Source: Prunus persica (lineage: Eukaryota; Streptophyta; Magnoliopsida; Rosales; Rosaceae). From it: a stretch of DNA of 64,000 nt. Position 1 is the first letter of the stretch; each line of letters begins with the position of its first letter. Below are positions 49,826 to 63,000 of this stretch, in pieces. The stretch lies in contig NC_034013.1 of NCBI RefSeq assembly GCF_000346465.2, positions 1,612,143-1,676,142 of the forward strand, read 5' to 3'. Below the pieces are notes generated by a model. That model did not search any database. It was not told where the DNA came from and saw only the letters and a list, made by a program, of their open reading frames with translations. The translations under genes were made by a program, and so were the position numbers.

Positions 49826-50968
49826 CACAACCCAAATTTGACAACTCGCTCAAACCTTTTCGTATTCTCTCCCCTCTGGACAAAAGTGTTATATGGGGCT
49901 GTCAGTGAGATTGTGTGCGTGCGGGGGGAAACTCAAATTTATTTAGGAGAAAGAAAGTTAGATAATTTATAGGAAACTAAAGAGAAGATGGAAAGTACAG
50001 GAAACTATGGGGACTTGGCTGGATGGGTTAAATTAATTAATTTTGGAAAGAAACAAAAAAACAGTGGGCAAAAGCGGACTGCGGGGGAATTTTGAAAAAG
50101 TGGCGCCACAACAAGTCTTCTTCAATTCAAGGGTTGTTTTCACTTGTGATTTGACTGCGGTCCCTCTGGAAGGTAAATATTAATTTATATTTTGGATGAT
50201 GAAGAGAGAATACACCATTGGGAACATAACAACAATCCAAACCTCAACCTTTTCTTCTTGGATACGGTATCTCACTGTCCTATACACAGGCTATCTCTAG
50301 GCCTGTCTTGGATATGTCAGAAAAGACAGGGGCTTTTTACTTTGCTTGTGTCTTTTTTTTTCTGTTCATTTATGAGAGCTTGTAGTTGCTGGTTTGGGCC
50401 TGTCAAAATTTGGTCGGTGTTGAATTTATTCAACAATGGGCTGATGAGGCTCTGATGATTGAAGAGAATTTCAGTGTTTTATTACCCAAAAAAGTGAAGG
50501 TCAGTGTTTTCTGATTTATTAAAGGAGAACCAAAACGAGTAAGAAATATGTTCAAGTGTCAAAGCAAGAAGACCCAGAAAATTTAGTCAAGTTAGGTCAA
50601 AGGTCAACATAAAGAATATTCAAAATTAATGAGAGGCGCTCTCTCTCTCCCGACATAATTCTCAAACTGATTATCCTTTAACAATTAACGTACCATTTCA
50701 ATTGTGATTTAGACTAGATTTATGCTCTGTAACTAGTCATTCTTACTATTTTCTGTTGCATTCAATTTCATACTAATCAACTCCTTATTTCTTTTGTCCT
50801 GGATAAATATTGAAGTCATTATTCACTCAAGGCATAAAAAGAAAAAAAATTGTTTAACCAACTAAGAGCCAGCTCCCCACTCAGAGGATAATGGTTTGAT
50901 TTTAGGAGTCATGTTATTTAAGGCACAAATTATCTATTTTTTTTCAATTTGTTCGGCTTTTCAAAGAG
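49826..50968. other. JmjC gene 5' flank / intergenic DNA
   Basis: Holds the presumed 5' UTR and promoter of the JmjC gene (minus strand) directly after 49825. Beyond that is AT-rich DNA without a recognised gene. A CTCTCTCTCTC stretch is at about 50638-50650. A SINE-like phrase in reverse orientation lies near 50855-50915. Confidence 0.5.
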
Positions 50969-52509
50969 CTAATAATGGTGCACTTGCAATTTATACAATG
51001 TGTTGGCATATTTAATACTTAGTAAAGTATCATAATGTGAGTTCCAACGTGTATCACAAGGACGTTTGAGAGTAGTCTCTTGATTTACCTCTCGCCTCGT
51101 TTCAAGATCATCAATTTCAAGAACTTTCATTGTATTTTGTTGTTGTTGCTCTCTAAGTGCCTCACAATGCTTACACAATGCTCCAATAATATTAACGACA
51201 TTACTAGCCGTTGTGAAGAAAGTAACAATGTTTTCATTTCCCTTTGCTACGGCTACAAGAGCTAGTTGTAGTTGGTGTGCAAAACAGTGGACATAAAATG
51301 CTTGAGGATATTCTCTTAAAATCTGTGTTTTAAGACCATTGAGCTCACCTTTCATATTACTAGCGTCATCATACCATTGTCCTCGTAGCCTAGACATGCT
51401 CAAATTTGTTGAAGAAATCAACTGCTCAATTTCCTCTTTCAATTTGCAACTAGTCGTATCAGAGACATATTGGACACCTACAAACCTTTCAATTACTTGT
51501 CCTTTTTTGTTCACATAACGCAACACCACCGCCATTTGCTCTCTTATTGAAACATTACGTGATTCATCTACCAATATAGAAAAGAATGCATTGTCCATAT
51601 CACTAATAGTTGCATCAATTGTTTCAACGGCACAAGAGTTGACAAGATCTTTTTTAATTTTAGGAGCAATATACTTGAGATTCCCTAGAGCGTTCTCAAA
51701 CACATCGGCACAAACTTTCTCATCATGATCGACAAGAAATTGCAAAAGCTCCACATAATTACTCTTATTGCTAGATGTTTCACTTTCATCATGGTCACGA
51801 AAAGGAAGACCTTGTCGCAATAAATATCTAGTACAATCAAGTGCGGCAGTTAATAGAATGCGATAATTAATACGAGATTGGTCTGTTTGCTTAATCATAA
51901 TGGTTTCGACATGTTGCTTATGATTCATTAAATCTGTACAATGTTGTGTAGCTTTATTGTGAAGACTTCCAACTTGTCCAACATGGTCCCTAAAATTCTC
52001 GGGTCCCTTCCTCTAATTTTTAGACCCTTTCTCAGTGAAGACATCGCTTCTATCCTTTCCTTGTTTATCAAAGTCGCATTTAAAAAGATAACAATGAAGA
52101 CAAAAAGAAGCATCTTTCTCTTTACTATACTCCAACCAAACAAATGAATCAAACCATTTCACAAGAAAACGTCGATTACTCTCCCCCCATAAGTGTTTGA
52201 GGCATGTCGTTTTGGCTTTTAGGCTGACAAGGACCCCTTTGCAAATAGGCTCTTCGGATTTGTTAAAATTGGGATTATAATAAGTCATTGGAGGTCTAAG
52301 TCCAGGGTCTGCAGGAAGATTAGCCAATATTTCATCCAACTCAGTGACCTCTGATCGTTTTGGACTACCCGAATTATTCAAGGGAGGATGTGAAGTAGGC
52401 GGATTATTTGAAGGTTGATTTGAACTAGCCGGATTATTTGAAGAAGGGTTGGAACTACCCGGATATTTGAAGGAGGATTTAAACTCTTTCTCTGAAAGTA
52501 CCGTTTCAT
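50969..52509 (-). pseudogene. hAT-superfamily transposase pseudogene (TTF zinc finger, DUF4371; ZMYM1-like)
   Basis: The frame should start at ATG 52507-52509 (MKRYFQRKS). It loses one base near 52467 relative to the related copy at 38.15 kb, then runs in the next frame to 50969 with a single amber codon at 52013-52015, where relatives usually have Trp. Visible parts in order: an N/P/S-rich linker; a TTF-type zinc finger (VKWFDSFVWLEYS, CLHCYLF); HVGQVGSLHNKA; the DUF4371 core (SILVDESRNVSIREQMAVVL); WYDDASNMKGELNGLK; and FYVHCFAHQLQLAL. It ends at LYKLQVHHY without the C-terminal hAT dimerisation block. It is about half of a normal transposase and broken twice, so inactive. Confidence 0.88.
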
Positions 52510-52519
52510 AACTGTACAA

Positions 52520-53852
52520 TTAAAACAAAATAAGGGTTTTATATCTATTACTATGACTAATTGACTATAATTTATCACTTAAATAAATAAATCAATATCA
52601 AATTATCAATTAAACAAACAAATAAAAATTAATTATAGCTCAAATAACATGTCATGTAGCTTGGTATTCACTCGAGTTTGCTACTGATCTTACTAACACA
52701 GAGAGAGTTGAATAACCAAAAAAATACAAAACAAAAAAAACAAAAAAAAACAAAAAAAAAAACAAAAATGGAGTTTGCTTAAGAAAAAAAATGCATTTGA
52801 CTTACTTTGGTTTGACATAGTCAAGAAGGAAAAAAAACACAGGATTCTTGTGATGCACACACACTTTGATGAAATTAGGTGTCTTTTATAAAGAGAATTC
52901 TCAATCCTACTTAATTAAGGAATTTCGAAAACCCAATTGAATAAAGAGAACCCAATTAAGTAAGGAAATAAAACCCAATTAAGTAAGGAAATAAAAGCCA
53001 TTTGAAAAGCCCACAAAAAGCCCATGTGTTTACAGCATCAGTTTTCGTTTTTTTCCTTCTTTTTTTTAAATTAAAAACTCTGGTCCCAGTCACTTGCGCA
53101 TTTCATCGAACACCTTATGTGCGTCAATGGTTTGAAGCAGAGATGCAACTCCAGCAGCTCTAATGGAGATTTCCGGCCATTGGAGGTGTAAGTGCACCTC
53201 CTTGCACCTGCACAGGTCCGCAACTGACACCAAGCGAAAAACCTTTATTTTGGCAGTTAGGGCTTGGGGCTTGGGGCTTGGGGCCTAGGGTTTGAGAGGG
53301 ATTGAACTGTGCTTTTGATTTGGAAATGAAGGTTTGGTTGGGGGTGTCGTGGAGTTGGGTAAAGGGGGTAGGGGTGCTACCTGGCCCAAAATTACGTAGT
53401 TTTGAGGCCATGTCATAAAAAAAAATTTGATGAGCTTGGACCAAACGACGTCATTTGGCCAAGTGCTTTGAAAAAAAAAATAATTAACCCCTCGCGCAAC
53501 AGCTGGGAGCTGTGCAGCGAAGGACAAAGGGGAATGGGACTTTCATCGAGCACTTGGCATGCACCTAAAGGGTCACACACAAGCTGGCCAAGGGGTCGTC
53601 GGTGGAATCCACAACCAATTTTTCCGCATTCCAAGGCATCGTTCGACCCCTCTTGTCCTGTCGTGTGTCCGCTACCATAGACCATTAATGCAACATTGAT
53701 ACACAAGAATCAGGGGAAGACATGTATAAGAAACAAATATGAGTGCGATACACGAATACAAGCATTGTTGACCTTTCTTGTTTTGTCGACCACCGGATAC
53801 GGTGTTGATACATCCTTGATACACAAAGGTTATACGGGCAGTGTACAATAGG
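52520..53852. other. Intergenic DNA; probable 5' part of the hAT element
   Basis: Contains CAAAAAAAAAC-type low-complexity DNA at about 52728-52768 and a GAACCCAATTAAGTAAGG direct repeat near 52945-52990. Frames at 53160-53706 on both strands start at non-ATG codons or overlap each other and match nothing known. The hAT terminus was not located. Confidence 0.45.
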
Positions 53853-54338
53853 GGTTATATTAGAGGTGGGCTCAATTCGATTTTCACCATACACGGAACC
53901 ATAATTGATACTATTTAATCGATGCGGTTTAGTCTAGTTTTGTTATAAAAAAAATTATAAAACTGCCTTGTTTGGTTTAAACTAATTTCAGTTTTTTCAA
54001 TTTCAGATAAGATATTATATATATATATTTTACAATTCCAACTAAAATTTTATTTTTTGGGCTTAAAAATTCACAAATGATCCAATTTCATGCAAAGAGA
54101 GATAATTGGGCCTATAAAAGAAAGGTGATTTGAAGTTGGGCTTAGAGAAATATTAGTTATGAGATTTGAAATTTAACATTGAACTTAAATAATTTAAAAA
54201 ATAAAAATACGCAGTCAATTTGGTTTGGTCTGGTCTAGTTTTGTAAAGTGTGAAGCTAGTATTAGAACCAATTTGAACCGATCCAGTCCGATTTGGTGCC
54301 GGTTTGTTGACTATTCGATGCCCACCCCTAGGTTATAT
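53853..54338. mobile_element. Non-autonomous hAT element, 470 bp, with perfect 8-bp target duplication
   Basis: The element 53861-54330 starts TAGAGGTGGGC and ends GCCCACCCCTA (11-bp inverted repeat, one mismatch). It is flanked on both sides by GGTTATAT (53853-53860 and 54331-54338). The interior is AT-rich with subterminal GGTTTGGTCTGG-type repeats and no coding capacity. The TAGAGGTG start is shared with the 36.3-kb element. Confidence 0.9.
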
Positions 54339-56489
54339 TGAAATAATTTATAAAATGTTGTGGTCTGTTTGAAGTTATGGAAAATGTAGGGTCAAAAGGT
54401 AACTTTTAAAACTTGATTTAATCGCACCCAGCACCCCAGCCTCTTCTTTTCCACTGTAAACAAGAAGGAACGCCGGCACCGGAAGGAAGAAGAAAGAAGA
54501 GGAAAGAAAAAGAAGAAAGCTCTGCTCCACCAGGTCCAGCCTCTTCTTCTCGACTGCATCTGCTCCACGAAGTATTTTTTTTTATAATTTGTTTTATCTT
54601 AACTCACCTTCTTCTCAACTGCATCTGTTTCTTCACTTACTTTGCATCTGCTCCTTGAATTACTTGGTCGTGTGGTTAGTATTTGGTTTTTGTTGATTAG
54701 ATGTGTTAATTGTTCTATCGCTGCCTCCTCCTTTCGCATTTTACATTTTTGTAAGTTTTATTATTGATTTCTTTTTCGTGTTTGAGTGACTAGAGCTCTG
54801 TACAATTTTATTTTTTCATTTGTTATACCGTTTCACTTTTGTTTCTTTTGCATGAGAAACGGTGAATTTAAGTTGGGTGGGTTTGGTTTTATGCCCAAGG
54901 GAATATATTTTTCCTGTTTTCTGTAACCACTAAATGCAGAATGGATGAAAAGTTATAACACAAAAGAAAGAAAGATTTTTAAGTTGTATGGGGTGAGAAA
55001 AAAACAGGTTCTCTGGAAATAGGTTAGGAGTTTACAATAGATACATATTAGGTCCTCAAAGTTGTGAAGTATTTCGTCTTGTTGGCTTGAACCGAACTCA
55101 ATCCAAGAGTGAGAACCAAACAGTGCTCAGAAGTCCTTACAATTTCCCAAAAATTTTAAGTTTCATTTGGGGTGAAAAATGGTGAAGTTAATATAGCAGG
55201 GGGGAACTATTTGAATTGTTCGAACTGGCCAAATCAAAACAATCAGAATGATTTTGTTTTGTTTTTACACTAAAAATGATTTTGAAGTGTTCATATAAAC
55301 CGAATTTTTGCAACTAGTTTGATTTCATTCGGTTTAGTTTGGCCTAATTCCACATATATACATATTTCCATAATTTGTTGAATCAAGTCAAGTGCCGGTG
55401 GCCTTACCAGAAATAGGTTGAGTCCTTGTTTTGGGTAATCTCTAAAAACGATCAACTTCAACCGAAACATGCCCGAGTTATCCGAAAATCTCGAGGGCAG
55501 ACCCCTAATTTATTTTCTCTTAGAATTTCATTTTATTTGAGGTCATTTTGGGATTTGAAAACAAAAGTATTTAAATGGACTTTTCAGAACAAGAAAGAAA
55601 GTTAAATGGATCTTATGGAAAATAAAAAATACCCAGCAGCCCACCTCTCTTTTTTCCCCCTTCTTCTTTGGTTACCTTCAGCCACCCTCTTTGGTACTTT
55701 GCTCCTGCTACTGCTATTTCTTCATTTCAAACCCCCTTCTTCTCTTCCTTCAGTTTTTCACTCTTCTTCTAAGCTTCTTGTTTTTCACAGTCCAAGTTTG
55801 TGTCTTTGAGTGCTTGTTTTGTTGATTTTCTACTTGTGCTCAAAGGGCCAAAATGTATTTTCCTCTTTCTTATGTATTTGCAGTGGTGATGTTTAGGGAT
55901 TAACTATTCTATTCAGAGATTCATTGCCATAGCTAATAATTACAGAAGCTTCTATTCTAAAGTAAGCTGACCACCAACCAACTTTGTCCCACTCAGTTCT
56001 GTTTGGTTAGTACGAAGTTTTAGAATTAAGTAGCAACATTTTAAGTCATCAGTAATAAGTTGGTTGCTTGCTAAAATGTAGTTTGTCTACAAAAAAAAGA
56101 TTTCTGTACTATGAGAATGAAAATTTTGCTTTTTTTTTTTTTTTTTTTTTTGGTCTTCTTTAATTTTATTTTGTAATTCTGGGCTTGGTTTTACCTGTCT
56201 GGCTAACTGTAATCCTAATGCAACTTAAATGTTTTTTTGTTAACCGTTCATCATACTAAATGTTAGTATTCTCCCACCCCGCAACAAAAAGAAAGGGGAT
56301 TGCAATTTTTTATGTTTTCTAGTTGTTTAGAGCAAAGTTCGCAGTTCTTCTGTTCTTATTGGCCTAATAATAATAGTTAGCATTGTTTTTATTTATTTAT
56401 TTATTGTATGTGTGTTATCTTCAATTGCTTAAAAACCATGTCTTTTAAGTTTGAATTGTCATTGATTAAACATTTTCTTTCTCACTCAG
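54339..56489 (+). promoter_or_regulatory. ADSS upstream region with probable 5'-UTR exon(s) and intron
   Basis: A splice acceptor (TTTCTCACTCAG, ending 56489) lies 9 bp before the start codon, so the leader is spliced. Purine/pyrimidine-rich candidate leader exons lie at about 54430-54570 and 55630-55800, but the donor was not fixed. The rest is AT-rich with a T-run at about 56131-56151. No other gene is seen. Confidence 0.4.
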
Positions 56490-56498
56490 CGGTTCACC

Positions 56499-58500
<2,002 letters not shown>

Positions 58501-59502
58501 TCATCACAATATTTATTTCCTTTAGATTCCAGATGATGTTCAAACTATCAGAAGTAATACAGAACTTCTGGTGCTGGAGGAATTTATTCCCTTTTATGTC
58601 AGAAGCTTTTTTTTGGAATAGAATTAATTGTTCATGGTTATGAACATGATGCAACGCATTCTCCACCCGGTGAGGCCACATGAAGTCTATGTTGTGTTTA
58701 GTGGCTGGGATAATATTTTTTTTCAGTAACCTTAGGTTAGGCATGGTAGCAACTCTCCGCAGACTTGCTGTAGCTCGACTGAAGGATCTGTCAAAGATGT
58801 ACTTGACACTGTATGGATCTTTCTTCTACTCATCTCCTTGATATACTTTCTAACATTGCATCATCACTACCTATAAGAGACTACATTAGCTTTGCACCTA
58901 ACATGCCGTCCTTTCCTGAAAAATAATCTTTTGAGTTTTTAAATTATTTTATATTAGAAAATCCAAAAGATTATTGATTTGTTTATTCTCAGTATGATGT
59001 TTTACCAATATGGTAGCCCCTATGAGTGTGTTTTCCCCAGTGTTTTTGAATGGTGTGGTTCCCCTCATTTAGAAAGTTCACATGTTTTACTCTAAAGTTT
59101 AACAACATATGTGGCTATGTATGTGCAAAGAAAATTTTAGTGTTTCTTACTTTTCTACTATTTTTCACATTTTGTTAACTTCATTTCCATAGACACTTCT
59201 ATTTTATTTGTTTAGTGAATGCTGCGTGGTTCAGCTCAATAAGTTTTGATTTTCTTTTGTTTGCTTCAGCAAATCGAGCTGTGGAAGTGAATGAAATGTG
59301 GCGACTCTTAAAAGAAAGATGAAGATGAGAGCAGAAATGAGAGAAGCCACAGAGACAGTAACTGTCCGAGAAGCAGTAGCAAGGGGCATGCTATGCTGTC
59401 GCGGATGACAACCGTCGCTAGTCCTACCTACTTACTCATCAAGAAAAAGAGAATATGAGAGCTGCCATGCCATTCAAGAGGAGAAGAAAATGGTCTAAGA
59501 GA
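58501..59502. other. ADSS 3' UTR and intergenic DNA
   Basis: The first few hundred bases are the likely 3' UTR of ADSS. At 59260-59275 a TTTGCTTCAG acceptor-like site precedes purine-rich DNA to 59500 that has no long frame and was not identified. The retrotransposon LTR appears to begin at 59503. Confidence 0.45.
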
Positions 59503-59969
59503 TGTAGTTGAAGAATTTTTACACATTTCTTGATATGGCAGGGTCAAGCGTTGGATCAAGGATGGATGAAACAGATCGTTATCTTGTCCATTGTCCAGAG
59601 AAGCTGACGCAGCACAAGCACAAAGGTTTCAAGCGAAACCTTGAGTAACAATAAAACTGGATTCCACCAGAAAATTAAGAGAAGCTCTCTTGGAATAATG
59701 TTATTAAAAACTGAGTTGCCAGAAACATTAGACAAACCTGTCTAAATACACAATTCTCAACAACCCTCAACCCTTCAACTACTAGGGGAGTTATTACATA
59801 AAACTGAAAAAACAGGATTAATTTGGAGTCTTAATAACGTAACTCCTAAACTGTCCAAAACAGAATTTATTGGAAAATTAACTACCAAACTTTAACTGCA
59901 GTTTTGGAAGGCCAAACGACCTCAGAATGCCAAAATCCACCTTATGTCACGGCAAAGTTGTGAGTTACA
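59503..59969 (-). repeat. Putative 3' LTR of the Ty3/gypsy element
   Basis: Read on the minus strand the segment begins TGTAACTC 41 bp after the pol stop and could end in CAACTACA at 59503, giving about 467 bp with TG...CA ends. A purine-rich GAAAAGGGAACGACG lies just before it. The partner LTR is outside the window, so the ends are a guess. Confidence 0.4.
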
Positions 59970-60009
59970 CTCGTGGCGTCGTTCCCTTTTCGAAAAGGTA
60001 TTTTGCGTC

Positions 60010-63000
60010 CTAATCGGAGCTTGGACGACAAAACTGCATATTCCCGCTACGTCCTTTTTCTAGCTCAACCGCGATAAAATCTGCCATCTGTTCTACATCA
60101 GTCCCCTCCACCTCCGAGGAACTCGACCCCGAGTTATGATTTGGATAAAGGACCTCATCTTCACGGAACTCATATAAATCTGCAACATTAAAAATATTGG
60201 ATATTCCCATGGAATCCGGTAACTCAATAACATAGGCATTATCATTGATCCGTTTGAGCACTTTGTAAGGACCATATTTTTTTGGTTTAAGCTTGCTATA
60301 TGTGCCAACTGGAAACCTCTCCTTCCTCAGAAATATCATCACAGAATCACCTTCCTGAAACACTTTAACTCGCCTATGCTTATCCGCAGCAGCTTTGTAC
60401 TTAGCATTAGTTTGCTCAAGTTTCTGCTTGACTTCATCTCGAACAGCCACTACTTCCTCTGCCAAATTTTTCGCTGCCACACTGGTTTGTTGGCCTCTAG
60501 GCAGTTTCACCAAATCTACAACATGGTTAGGCATAGCAGTATAAACAATGGAAAATGGAGACTTCCCGGTGGCACTATGGACTGCACTGTTATACGCAAA
60601 CTCCACCTGCGGTAATGCATAATCCCATTGTTTTGGCTTTTCTCCACAGACGCTGCGTACCATATTGCCCAATGTTCGGTTTGTAACCTCAGTCTGGCCA
60701 TCGGTTTGGGGATGGGCAGTGCTGCTACGATTCAAAGTAGTCCCAAACAGCCTCCACAAGGTGATCCAAAAATGGCTCAAGAACTTGGTGTCACGATCGG
60801 ATGTAATGGATGTAGGGACCCCATGCAAGCGAACAACCTCCCTGAAAAACAGTTTGGCTATATTTGATGCATCAGCAGTCTTCCTGCAAGCTATGAAATG
60901 CGCCATTTTTGAGAACCGATCAACCACCACAAATACAGAATCCACTCCCCTTTGTGTTCGGGGCAAGCCGAGGACAAAATCCATAGCAAGATCCTGCCAA
61001 ATATCGTTAGGAACTGGTAATGGCATATATAATCCGGTGTTTTGTACCTGCCCCTTCGAAGTTTGACAAGTGTAGCACTTGCGCACAATAGTTCCAACAT
61101 CTCGTTTGAGTTGTGGCCAGTAAAATCTCTCTTCCATCCCTGCAATTGTTTTATCACGACCCAGGTGGCCACTCAACCCTCCACCATGCAAGTCCCGAAT
61201 GAGCTTCTCCCTCAAAGAGGACACTGGAATACACAACTGGTTGCCTTTGAACAAGTATCCTTCATTAAGAAAGTAATCTGCCATCGGCTCTTGATTGGTG
61301 CACTTAGTCCAAATTTCCCCGAAATCAGCATCACCTTCATACAATTCCTTCAGACATTCAAACCCCACAACTTCTTGAGTCAGCGTGATTAACAATGAAG
61401 CTCTTCTACTTAGCGCATCCGCCACACGATTTGTCTTGCCGGAAGTATGCTTGATAACGAACGAAAATTTCTGCAAGAAAGTCACCCATCTAGCATGCAT
61501 TTTATCAATATTTTTCTGGCTGTTAATATACTTCAACGCTTGATGATCTGTAAATAAAACAAATTCCTTCTGGATAAGATAGTGCTCCCATTGCTTCAAA
61601 GCTCGAACAACCGCATAGAACTCTTGGTCATAAGTACTCCACTTTTGACGCGCATCGCTCAATTTTTCAGAGAAGAATGCAACTGGCCGCTTGTCTTGTG
61701 AAAGCACAGCTCCGACTCCCACACCGCTGGCATCACATTCAACTTCGAAAACTTTCTCAAAGTTTGGAAGGGCTAGAACCGGCGCTGTGCAAAGCTTTTC
61801 TTTTATGTCTGCAAAGCTTCTCTCTTGCTCCTCTCCCCAACTGAATCGGCCCTTCTTCAAACACTCTGTGATAGGTGCAACGATGGAGCTGAAATGCCTC
61901 ACAAATCTCCTGTAAAAGGTGGCCAAGCCATGGAAACTTCGAACTTCAGAAACTGTTTTTGGAGCTGGCCAGTCAAGGATTGCCTTGATCTTCTCGTCGT
62001 CAACCTGGATACCATGCTCACCAACAACAAAACCCAAGAACAGTAGCTTATTTGTGCAGAAAGTACATTTTTTAAGGTTCACAAACAGTTTATTTTCTCT
62101 CAAAACGTCTAAAACTTGCCTCAAATGCACAAGATGTTCTTCTTTTGTGGTGCTGTAAATTAAAATGTCATCGAAATAAACCACGACAAAAGAGCCAATA
62201 AATGGTCGAAGAACCTGATTCATGAGTCTCATGAAGGTGCTAGGCGTATTTGACAATCCGAATGGCATCACTAACCATTCAAATAATCCGTCCTTGCTCT
62301 TGAACGCTGTTTTCCATTCGTCGCCAGGTCTGATGCGAATCTGGTGGTAACCGCTTCGCAAATCTATCTTGGAAAACACCTTTGAACCGCTAAGAACATC
62401 CAGCATATCCTCCAATCGTGGAATGGGAAACCTGTACTTCACTGTTATCTTGTTGATTGCTCGGCTATCAACACACATTCGCCAAGTCTTGTCTTTCTTC
62501 GGAACCAACAAAACAGGAACTGCGCAGGGACTCAAACTCTCCCTGATAAATCCCTTCCGCAGTAATTCTTCAATCTGCTCTCTGAGGATGTCATTCTCTT
62601 TGGGGCTCATCCGATAATGGGGCAGATTCTGAAGGCTAGCTCCAGGCACCAAGTCAATTCGGTGTTGTATGTCCCGCATAGGTGGCAGCTCGTTTGGCAG
62701 ATTTTCAGAAAATAATTCCTGAAATTGAGACAAAATCTGCTGCACATCTTGTGGAATGTCACCTTCTCCTCTGCCAAGTTTCAACAACCCCTTCAACACC
62801 AAGGGACAAAAACACTCCGCTTCCTTGACTGCCTCGTTCAACTCCTGCTCGTTGCTAATTAGGGTTAGAAAGCTAGAACTCCTCGTCTTGACCTCAACAG
62901 AGGGTTTTGAGGGCTGTGTAGTTGTCATTGCAATTTTCCGGTTGTTCCAAGAGAACAGAATGACATTATCTCGTCCCTTGAAAGTCGCATCCACATCAAA

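Noticed and set aside
53160..53706. Overlapping frames of ~80-97 codons on both strands
   Set aside because: Proline-rich translations in three frames at once, non-ATG or uncertain starts, no family match.
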